A stretch of 64,000 nt of DNA from Sinonovacula constricta (taxonomy: Eukaryota > Mollusca > Bivalvia > Cardiida > Solecurtidae): contig CM017556.1 in the NCBI GenBank assembly GCA_007844125.1, positions 76,751,876 to 76,815,875 of the forward strand. Direction: 5' to 3'. The notes below the pieces were generated by a model. That model did not search any database. It saw nothing but the letters and a program-made list of their open reading frames with translations, and had not been told where the DNA came from. Shown here in pieces: positions 49,201-60,500 of this stretch; the first letter of the stretch is position 1; each line of letters opens with the position of its first letter. The position numbers were made by a program, and so were the translations under genes.

Positions 49201-50110
49201 TAAACAGTGTGCATGTCAGAGTCATTATGAAGGTTATGATAAACAGTGTGCATGTCAGAGTCATTATGAAGGTTATGGAAAACAGTGTGCCTGCCAGAGT
49301 CATTATGAAGGTTATGGTAAACAGTGTGCATGTCAGAGTCATTATGAAGGTTATGGAAAACAGTGTGCCTGCCAGAGTCATTATGTAGAATATGGTAAAC
49401 AGTGTGCCTGCCAGAGTCATTATGAAGGATATGATAATGTGCCTGCCAGAGTCATTATGAAGGATATGATAAACAGTGTGCTTGCCAGTCATTATGAAGG
49501 ATATGGTAAACAGTGTGCCTGCCAGAGTCATTATGAAGGAAATGATAATGTGCCTGCCAGAGTCATAATGAAGGATATGGTAAACAATGTGCCTGCCAGA
49601 GTCATTATGAAGGATATGGTAAACAGTGTGCCTGCCAGAGTCATTATGAAGGTTGGATAATGTTCCTGTCAGAGTCATTATGAAGGATATGTTAAACAGT
49701 GTGTCTGCCAGAGTCATAATGAAGGATAGATAATGTGCCTGCGAGCGTCATTATGAAGGATATGATAAACAATAAGCTGGCCGGAGCCATTATGAAGGAT
49801 ATGATAAACAATGTGCCTGCGAGCGTCATTATGAAGGATATGATAGATAATGTGTCTGCCAGCGTCATTATGAAGGATATGATAAACAATGTGTCTGCCA
49901 GCGTCATTATGAAGGATATGATAAACAATGTGCCTACCAGTCATAATGAATGATATGATAAACAATGTGCCTGCGAGCGTCATTAGGAAGAATATGGTAA
50001 ACAATGTGCCTGCCAGTGTCATTATGAAGGATATGATAAAGAATGTGCCTGCCAGAGTAATTTAATTATGAAGGATATGATGAACAATGTGCCTGCCAGA
50101 GTAATTATGG
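46265..50110. repeat. 39-bp satellite array with 1466-bp higher-order repeat
   Basis: The monomer gtcattatgaaggttatgg + taaacagtgtgcatgtcaga is repeated about 95-100 times. The block starting ctagaggtaatgggctctaa at 46211 recurs at 47677, an offset of 1466 bp, and the order of monomer variants is the same in both halves. Three monomer types follow each other: gtgctggccgg, gtgcctgcc and gtgcatgtc. Because 39 is divisible by three, open frames up to 359 codons occur in several frames on both strands; none is supported as a gene. Confidence 0.95.
47637..47698 (+). repeat. tRNA-like segment at the higher-order repeat junction
   Basis: Contains an A-box match, tggctcagtcag, a ctag-bounded anticodon-arm-like stem, and a B-box-like ggctctaatcc at tRNA spacing. 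It is probably a SINE head caught in the array; only the B-box half is present at the first junction (46211-46235). Confidence 0.5.
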
Positions 50111-50547
50111 CTGTTAACTCGGAATCGATCTTACACATATTACTAGTAATTTATAATTATTTTTTGTTCTTTCGGTTTATTATTCAACACCTCCGGCTAG
50201 TGTATTCATAAATTCAAGTAAAGGAAAAACCAAAATAAAACATTGCGTAAAAAACCCGCCTCGAACCAGAATGGAACCGTATTTTTTGTGGACCAAAGCA
50301 AAGATTCTTACTTCCACTAATTCGTGTCTTCCCGATTTTCTTTATGCGTCAACTATTAATATGGACAACTTCCAACCTGCTTATCCTGTTCTGGATGAAA
50401 TAAGACTATGACTATGTAAACATGGAATTGAGCTTTTTCGTACCATTTGTCGAATCTGCTTGTGCATAATTTGGTTGTTATGCGGCCGATTGATGTCAAA
50501 CTGTAAATATAGTTAAATTATGGTAAAATGAAGGAAGAAATAGCCTT

Positions 50548-50553
50548 TTTATT
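50548..50553 (-). terminator. Poly(A) signal of the CCP-PAN gene
   Basis: AATAAA on the minus strand, about 150 nt after the stop codon at 50703-50701. Confidence 0.5.
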
Positions 50554-50700
50554 ATTTCTTATTTACTTCAATTTTAAAGGAAAGTACCCACAACTTTTAA
50601 AAGGAGTAGAAGGGTAAACTTCAATAGTTTTGCCGTTAGCCCCTTTGATCTGTTCATGGAAAAATAAGTTCTGTCGTCTTTCCTGCCACAAGAACACAAA

Positions 50701-50999
50701 TCAGAACTGTGCACACTGACGATGGTAGACCCTGTATATGCTGTGCGGCTCCTCGGCCACCACCTGATATCTGCGAGTAAAGGCCACGTGGAACAGGTTA
50801 CAGTTGATATACCCGGCTTCGTTTGGCATGGTCCGTAACTCGTAAGCGTTACAGATGAAGGCGGTAGACTGCAGACAGTGTTGGCGGCACGCTTCCAGGT
50901 TTGGAACCTTAGGCACGAACCGGTGCTTTGTGACTAATCGCTTCCCCAGCCGCCCCGGCGTTACATGGGCAATAAATGCATCCTTATAAACTTTGCAAT
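50701..50999 (-). CDS. Terminal exon: PAN/apple-like domain
   Basis: The exon begins after ATATTGCAG and its first codon is completed by the A that ends the linker exon. The peptide starts CKVYKDAF and contains LEACRQHCLQS and FICNAYEL, then NCNLFHVAF and a final YHRQCAQF before TGA. The order Cys, helix with CxxxC, C-x-A-Y, C-x-L fits the PAN/apple fold, which binds protein or sugar ligands in extracellular proteins. About 98 residues. An alternative would be an unrelated Cys-rich module; the spacing supports PAN. Confidence 0.8.
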
Positions 51000-53900
51000 C
51001 TGCAATATAAACAAATCAAACATGGATTGAGTCATTGACCATCTGCACATACGACATAAGTTATTTGTTTATATCCATATTTATATCCTTACTATGAAAT
51101 GCGTGACAGACAGAATTACACCTCGGCCATTACTACAACCTATTATATATTTACGGATATCCGGAAAAAAGTCATTAATTTAAAAAAGAGACAGAATTCC
51201 GTTTTTCAATATTAATAAGGATTTAACTATTTACTAGTATGAATGAAACAACATGATCCGTAATTTTACATTTCTTTGTTTTGCGATCATTTTAAATATG
51301 CTTTGCATTTTCAAGAATCTTCGAGATCCAACAATTATTACAGTTAAAACCATTTTACTTGTTGCGACTAGATGCGACGAGCGGAGAGAATGGTATGCAA
51401 CATTTTGCTTTTTTTTTGCAATGCACTGCAGATTTTCATATTTAACATCAGTGAAATAATGTGGCTAGAAACAACAACAACCACAACACTAACAGTGATA
51501 TCTAATCAGATGTAGTTTGCAAGAAATGTGTATGTACTACGCTGAAGCTATAACATCAATGCTTATATAAGTTAGTCTCAAAGATATTTTGAAATACTTA
51601 GATTTATCATTAACCTGACATACATACTTGCATGCGGATGGCTTGTCGTTTCAGTGGGAACAGTCGTTGAACTTGAAGTGGTTGCCTCACTAGGCCAGTA
51701 CTCGGTAGAGGGTATCTCTAAAAACAAAAAGAAAGCACGTACAATAAATCATTCTCAGTAACCATCACACCTTACTATATCGTCAGGTATATGTAGTCAT
51801 CTCTAGAAGGAGAGTAGATAGGACTTTTCCGGCACACAGCGTTCCCTCTGTCGCCAATAGAAACGTAATCAGAATCTTCCACAGTTTCTTCCTCAACAAC
51901 TTGTATTGCAAATATATACGGCGGGATGGTGCAATTGGGAAGTGTGTGCTGTTGTATACCTGAAAGACGTACACACGTATGTCTTCACGACCATAGACCA
52001 CATACGTTTGTCCGGCATGTACACTGGAAAGCAATTCTGAACATAGAGACTTAACATATTAATGATATATAAAAATTTGTTATTCACCTGCGTTTATTTC
52101 GCCATATATGTAATTTACAGAACAAACACAAGTTTCAGCTTTAACCATAACTAAATTCTTCTACAAGTATTGGTTGTCTTTAAGCATAACATAAGCTTTG
52201 ATATTAAACACAAAAGCCAACTCAAAAGGTCAATACATGTACTTAAATAAAACTTAAACTGTAATTTAAAATGTATTTAAAGATAGAAATACGTTGTTTT
52301 TTTATACCTATGTTACAAAACTGGAACAATGGTTGCCATCGACCAAGGACACACGTGCTCTTAACCATCTCGGATTCACTGCCCCTCTTGCAGTACTGAC
52401 GTACCTGGGAGCCGTGAGCTACCAGCTGATCGGGTTCTTTCAGGATTTGATTGGTGTTATGGTCAACAAACACCGACGTCATCATCTTAGGCTTGGGAAG
52501 TTTGCAAGAAGCTAGAAATAAATATCATTCGAAAAGCAATGTGTTACTTAATATACTGTTAGAACATTACAGCGATATATACATTTGTTACTAACATATG
52601 AGATACAAGCTAAAAGTCGTATTATACAGGTACAAGTAACTAGACGCATAGCTCAAGATTTAAAGCGCCCTTGTCAAAGTTTTGCATTGGTCCAGTTGCA
52701 CAGTTTCATTGGAAATTCGTATATATATTATATTTGAACAAGCACTATGCAAGGCACAAACAGACCAGTAAGATGTCAAAGTGACAGACACAGGGATGGA
52801 TTCTTGGGTCGGGGATGCATCCACCCCCAAAACCAGGTAAAAGAGTAGAATTGTAAAACCACATACATATAAGATTAAAAAAAAAACTAATCTCTTAAAA
52901 GAATTTTTGTCATACCCCACCCCCTCCAAAATATTCTGGATCCGCACCTGGACAGACAAACTTAGACGATACACTTCACAAAAATAGGGAAAAAACCCAC
53001 AACAACAACAGTTTACGCATGAGTTACTCAACAGGACTAGACGCTTAATTTCTGAAACAAACATAATATATTTTTAAACAAACAATATATTGTCAATTTA
53101 CAAACAACTGGTCAAACAGCTTAAAAAACAAGGCCAATGCAAAAGGCACTGGGCATTAAGGGTCAAGTCCGGAAGGCTGCACTCTGTGCTCATGGGAAAT
53201 CAGCTAAAATGGGTTTCCAGCTTTCTCAGGTTATAGAGTGACAAATCAGGCTGGCAACCAACATAGACGCGCTTGAAACTGATCTCTCCACCCGCCCGAG
53301 ACATCCTGAGGGTGTAAGAGGTCGAAACACCTATGACGATGACACACGGCTGCTGACAGCTGCTTTAAGGCATGCGCCTTTAATGGCATTGCAAATGACA
53401 TTTTTAGTGCCCGCACGCTCAGCTCTCTACCGCCCGCCCCTCCCCCCCACAAAGATAACACCATAACACCATCAGAGATCACATGTTTATTAATAGATTT
53501 GAAAAAAATGAATATTTGGAGCGATTTTTTTTTCACGATTTGAAATGGCTTATATCTGTGGTAGTGTTTAATTCGTTTTCAGTGAGACTAAAATATAAGT
53601 TTATGTTAAAATAATGGCAAAATTCCCCCCAAACTATTGCTACATGTATTTGAAATAGGCAAACTTTCGGATACCACATTCAAAACATTAACAGTTCCTT
53701 TAATCAGCATGTGGTGGCTCTATGAGTCATATTGCTGGTCTTTGAAGATTTGCTCTAGTGTTCTGCGTTGTATCTTACCATTACTGAAGGGTTTTATATT
53801 CAGTCGGTTTTACGTTCAGAAAGACATCATTGTAATTGTTGAAATACTTAAAAGTCATAAAAGCGGAAACATAACTGGACAAACATTAAACCAACTTCGG

Positions 53901-54519
53901 TGCCAGAATCGTACAGTATCTATATAACAACAATATTCTACCAACTGTGCTACTTAAGGACTACTACTTAAACACAGGACATCCAAAGTGCGCGCTATTG
54001 ATTAATGCGTTATTTCCATTGATCAATTTAAATTTTATGAAATGATTTTTGGACGTCCGTTGTTTGTTGACAAATTTACAATGGTTGGGAGTTGCGAAAC
54101 GCATATATTTAACCACGGAGGTCATAGGCCTGAGTAGTTAAATTTCTAGCTTCCCAACGACAAACCATGATAATTATATTTGCAAACAACCAACGGACGC
54201 TTAACAATTAATTCCATTCTAACACGACCGCCCAATTTATGTCCGCACTATTTACCCTGCGTATGGCAACATAGCTGCGTGCAATAGACACGAGATACGG
54301 TGTATACAGTTAGGTTGTTCCACTAATTAGACTTCCTGGTAAGTAATGTCGACTGAAACTCCATATAAAAAACTGCAGCAAAAGACGTATGTGATTTAAA
54401 TTTATACTTTGAAAATCACTACTACAATTATTTCTACTACTTCTACTTTTATTACTACTATTTATGCTCTTACTACTTCTGGTACGACTACTACTACTAA
54501 TTACTAAGACTACTACTAT

Positions 54520-54558
<39 letters not shown>

Positions 54559-57500
54559 AACTACTACTACTGCAACTATTACTACTACTGCTACTACTAC
54601 TACTTCTTCTTCTTAAACTACTTCTACCAAATGTTTGTACAAACATTATTTAATCATGTTATTATATATTTAATTCATCTATAGTACATAATAAAACAAT
54701 CAACTACACGAGATACTGTGTATCTAACCTGACCGACAGATGACACTGCTACTACTAGTAGTAGTACAACTACCACTTATACTTCTACTATAACCACTAC
54801 TTCTACTACTGCTACTACAACTTCTTAAACTACTTCTACCAAATTTTTATACTAACATTATTAAATGATGTTACTTATTCATCTACAGTACCTAATAAAA
54901 CAATCAACTACACGAGATAGTGTGTATCTAACCTGACCGACAGATAGCACTGCCAGACCAGGTCCCGTCTGGCAGACATGTCAGTTTTGGGGAGCCTTCC
55001 AACACCATCCCTGGCTGGGAGCACCTGCGGATAGTTATTGTATCGCCCACTGAATAAATACTGTCATTAGAATCATAAAGGGCGTTCTCTTGCGCGGGGT
55101 GCCTGCAAACAACTTTATCTGCAAAAAACGAAAATACATATATTTTATCACGGAGTTAATTTATTTTCTGATCTTTTTTCCAAATGCTCAAACATAGTTG
55201 TCCACATACTGAAGTTATTTTATTTGTGAATTTCATATGAGCATTGTTGCTGCCAATTGTTCGGAGACAATATAAAAACAACTGGAATGTCTTGTATACA
55301 ACCCATAATTATGGACTCTATCGATACACTTTCTATAATAAAGAGATGATTTTTACTGAAGCAAGAATATGAATATTCAATACCTAAATATTGAAAAGAT
55401 TGTGTTGATAAACAAATATATTCATATGCAAATTTGCCTAAAAGTAACTTATTAGTCAGTAGGCAATTGTTTGTTATGTTTTGCCAACTAATCTGGTTTT
55501 GGAAGGCATATTTTATACGAGTTGGCAAAACACATCTAATGAAACAATGATAAGCAGAAGCAGTTGTTCCTACCTATGCAACTAAAACGAGGATTGGTCC
55601 AGCTGCCGTTATAACACAGTCTTTCTGGCGAGCCTGTTAGTTCCGCTTTGGCCGCGCATGCGTACTGCAGCACATATCCGTGAGGGAAGGTATGGAATAT
55701 TGACACAGGCTCGGACACAGTTGTCCCCGGTATCGCATCTGGAGCGCCACATCGGGCGTACTCTGTGAAGAAGAAAAGTGGATAAATAAATCGTACTTTA
55801 AATAAAATCATAAGCTTACTCTCGCCAGTCATTATATGAATATATGTAAGTGTGTTCTGCATACTACATAAAGCATAATAACCATACCCTTAAAATGATG
55901 TCCAGTTATAGCAAACATAAATTTTTATCGCAATTCTTAACGATTTGCATATGCAGTAGGGGTACTTTTGTTCTATTTATTTTATTTAGATAGTTATTTA
56001 AAAATTTATTTCAGGGATTAGACATTCCACACATTGACACAATTGTTTGAAGTAGTATACATTAAACAACACTTGTGTCTCTAGATCGTACATAGTAGAT
56101 TCTGGCATGGTTTCGATATCAAGATACAACTAGAGTTTAAGTTAAATGTTTTGTCCTTTATTTCCACTAGATAAGATAAATAAGACAATTTTCTGGCTAT
56201 CCGAATAAATGTAAGGTCGGAATTAATCTTTTTATGTTTCATTCTATGGCGCTGCGCGCCTGACAAACGGAATCCTGTGGAAAACAAGTCTGTAATTCGT
56301 TTTCATGAAGATGTGCATGAAGCATATGATTGGCTCCGTGTCTGCAGCGGCACGGACATTCAGCCAATGAAATTATTTTAATTTAAAAACACAGGCGTCG
56401 CAGATTGGTCCTGCCATCTTGACATTAACAAATAGTTTATTTTAACTTGAATTGACGAGATTCAACTAGATTCAACTAGACTCGATGTAACTCGGTGAAA
56501 TAAGCATGGAATAAAAAGTAAATATGTACATGTATGTTTCAGTGATAGTGTTGTATTTCTGAAATAAGATACGATCATAAACTAAAATCGACAAAATATC
56601 CTTCATGTATTAATTTTGAGAGAACCATTTATTGTTCAGCATTTGGAGCTCAGCAGCCTCGTCTGTCTCCGAACTGAGCATAAGGAAAAATACTTCATCT
56701 TTATACATCAGTCATCGACCATACGCTGATTGGCTCGATAGCGAATTATTGACAGTTGTGTGTGGGCCTTGCATCAAAATTCATTGTTTTCTTTTGCTAT
56801 TGGTTGTGGCCGATGGTAGAGTCAATGACTTGCAACTAAGCTGACTGCTTAGCCTCTCATCGCGTGGTTTCGAGTCCCGTCCGGAGAGAATGACTTAAAG
56901 TAGGAAGATCTTCCAGCTGACATATGGGGCGCTCCGGTTCTACCCAGACATTTGTCCGGAGTCTTTCACCACCAGAAATAGTTGGCGTCTCAATTATGAC
57001 CATAAGTATGTCGCTGCCATGTATTTAAAAACAAACAAGCAATACCTGCTTCAAGGACGATATCAAAATACATACGGATGCATTCTGGTAGTATTGGATC
57101 CCAGCTTCCATTTCTGCAAAAACTGAAATACTGTTTCTTTATAATGTCACCGATTACATCAGCAGAGCACGTGACGATGATCCTGCTGTCATGTGAGACC
57201 AGCTCCCTGGCCCGTAGTTGTACCCGGCTGTTTGTCTCGTACACGCTGCGTTCGTAAAGTTGTCCGTCCGGTACATAACACGATCGTCCTGGGGAAGAAA
57301 CAACAAATTCTCATGCATGCTGACTAATTATTGTTTTGTTAATTATACGAAGTACTGAATCACGATGATATTAACCTATTCTGATGTCCGAATTCGAAAG
57401 AGTTTTTTTCTAAGCATGTTAAAGGCCTAGGTGTGCCTAGGACCGAGTGCTTCCAGTCATTTGTCTATTTAGATCTTTGACCCAAAGAACTTTCAGACAT

Positions 57501-60500
57501 ACGTTTTCAGTAAAAAGACATTTTGTTTTCATTTCTTCTCGTTTTTATTGAGCTAATTATATCCCAAATATTCGCAATAATAACAAAAATATCATATCAA
57601 CATCTAGTATCCAGAATTAAAATCGACATGAAAATAAAATATTTGCAGTATTGTGCATATCGGCGCTACTACACTTCGGCGATTCGTTAATTTTTCATTA
57701 TCTATTGCAGCTATATCGCGATTTTTTTTTCAGACTTACTTAGACGATACACTTCACAAAAACAGGAAAAAAACAAACAAACAGTTTACGCATTAGCTAC
57801 TCAACAGAACTAGACACTTAATTTCTGAAACAAACATAATATATTCTAAACATACAGTATATTGTCAATTTACAAACAGTCAAACAGCTTCGCAAAAAAA
57901 AAATAAAAAATGAATGAACAATGCAAGAGGCACTGGGAGTTAAGGGTCAAGTACGGAAGGCTGTAATCCGTGCTCATGGGAAATCAGCTAAAATGGGTTT
58001 CCAGCTAGGTCTGGTTATAGAGTGACACGATTATGGTCATAGTACATAATAAAACAATCAACTACACGAGATAGTGTGTATCTAACCTGACCGACAGATG
58101 ACACTGCTACTACTAGTAGTAGTACAACTACCACTTATACTTCTACTATCACCACTACTTCTACTACTACTACTACAACTTCTTAAACTACTTCTACCAA
58201 ATTTTTATACTAACATTATTTAATGATGTTACTAATTCATCTACAGTACCTAATAAAACAATCAACTACACGAGATAGTGTGTATCTAACCTGACCGACA
58301 GATGGCACTGCCAGACCAGGTCCCGTCAGGCAGACAAGTAAGTTTTGGGGAGCCTTCCAACACCATCCCTGTCTGGGAGCACCTGCGGATAGTTATTGTA
58401 TCGCCCACTGAATAAATACTGTCATTAGAATCATAAAGGGCGTTCTCTTGCGCGGGGTGCCTGCAAACAACTTTATCTGCAAAAAAACGAAAATACATAT
58501 ATTTTATCACGGAGTTATTTTATTTTCTGATCTTTTTTCCAAATGCTCAAACATAGTTGTCCACATACTGAAGTTATTTTATTTGTGAATTTCATATGAG
58601 CATTGTTGCTGCCAATTGTTCGGAGACAATATAAAAACAACTGGAATGTCTTGTATACAACCCATAATTATGGACTCTATCGATACACTTTCTATAATAA
58701 AGAGATGATTTTTACTGAAGCAAGAACCTGAATATTGAAAACATTGTGTTGATAAATAAATATATTCATATGCAAATTTGCCTTAAAGTAACTTATTAGT
58801 CAGTAAGCTATTGTTTGTTATGTTTTGCCAACAAATCTGGTTTTGGAAGGCATATTTCATACCAGTTGGCAAAACACATCTAATGAAACAATGATAAGCA
58901 GAAGCAGTTGTTCCTACCTATGCAACTAAAACGAGGATTGGTCCAGCTGCCGTTATAACACAATCTTTCTGGCCAGCCTGTTAGTTCCGCTTTGGCCGCG
59001 CATGCGTACTGCAGCACATATCCGTGAGGGAAGGTATGGAATATTGACACAGGCTCGGACACAGTTGTCCCCGGTATCGCATCTGGAGCGCCACATCGGG
59101 CGTACCCTGTGAAGAAGAAAAGTGGATAAATAAATCGTACTTTAAATAAAATCATAAGCTTACTCTCGCCAGTCATTATATGAATATATGCAAGTGTGTT
59201 CTGCATACTACATAAAGCATACTAACCATACCCTTAAAATGATGTCCAGTTATAGCAAACATATTTTTATCGCAATTCTTAACGATTTGCATATGCAGTA
59301 GGGGTACTTTTGTTCTATTTATTTTATTTAGATAGTTATTTAAAAAATTATTTCAGGGATTAGACATTCCACACATTGACACAATTGTTTGAAGTAGTAT
59401 ACATTAAACAACACTTGTGTCTCTAGATCGTACGTGGTAGATTCTGGGATGGTTTCGCTATCAACATACAACTAGAGTTTAAGTTAAATGTTTTGTCCTT
59501 TATTTCCACTAGATAAGTTATGAAAACACAAGCGACAATTGTCTGGCTATCCCATTAAATGTAAGGTCGGAATTAATCTTTTTATGTTTCATTCTATGGC
59601 GCTGCGCGCCTGACAAACGGAATCCTGTGGAAAACAAGTCTGTAATTCGTTTTCATGAAGATGTGCATGAAGCATATAATTGGCTCCGTGTCTGCAGCGG
59701 CACGGACATTCAGCCAATGAAATTATTTCAATTTAAAAACACAGGCGTCGCAGATTAGTCCTGCCATCTTGACATTAACAAATATTTTTTTGTACCTTGA
59801 ATTGACGAGATTCAACTAGATTCAACTAAACTCGTTGTAACTCGGTGAAATAAGCATGGAATAAAAAGTAAATATGTACATGTATGTTTTAGTGATAGTG
59901 TTGTATTTCTGAAATAAGATACGATCATACACTAAAATCGACAAAAATATCCTTCATGTATTAATTTTGAGAGAATCAACTATTCTTCAGCATTTGGAGC
60001 TCAGCGGCCTCGTCTGTTTCCGAACTGGGCATAAGGAAAAATACTTCATCTTTATACATCAGTCATCGACCATACGCTGATTGGCTCGATAGCGAATTAT
60101 TGACAGTTGTGTGTGGGCCTTGCATCAAAATTCAACGTTTTCTTTTGCTATTTGTTGTGGCCGATGGTAGAGTCAATGACTTGCAACTAAGCTGACTGCT
60201 TAGCCGCTCATCGCGTGGTTTCGAGTCCCGTCCGGAGAGAATGACTTAAAGTAGGAAGATCTTCCAGCTGACATATGGGGCGCTCCGGTTCTACCCAGAC
60301 ATTTGTCCGGAGTCTTTCACCACCAGAAATAGTTGGCGTCTCAATTATGACCATAAGTATGTCGCTGCCATGTATTTAAAAACAAACAAGCAATACCTGC
60401 TTCAAGGACGATATCAAAATACATACGGATGCATTCTGGTAGTATTGGATCCCAGCTTCCATTTCTGCAAAAACTGAAATACTGTTTCTTTATAATGTCA

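Larger units (their letters stand above)
53246..54682. other. Intronic DNA between CCP exons, no exon seen
   Basis: 1.4 kb present only on the 3' side of block 1; blocks 2 and 3 lack it at the equivalent junction. Contains the dispersed repeat at 53575-53700 and the (CTA)n region. Confidence 0.5.

Noticed and set aside
52660..53064. 134-codon minus-strand frame with a hydrophobic stretch, as a membrane anchor for the CCP-PAN gene
   Set aside because: It overlaps a dispersed repeat and block-end homology and has no splice site in phase with the CCP exons.
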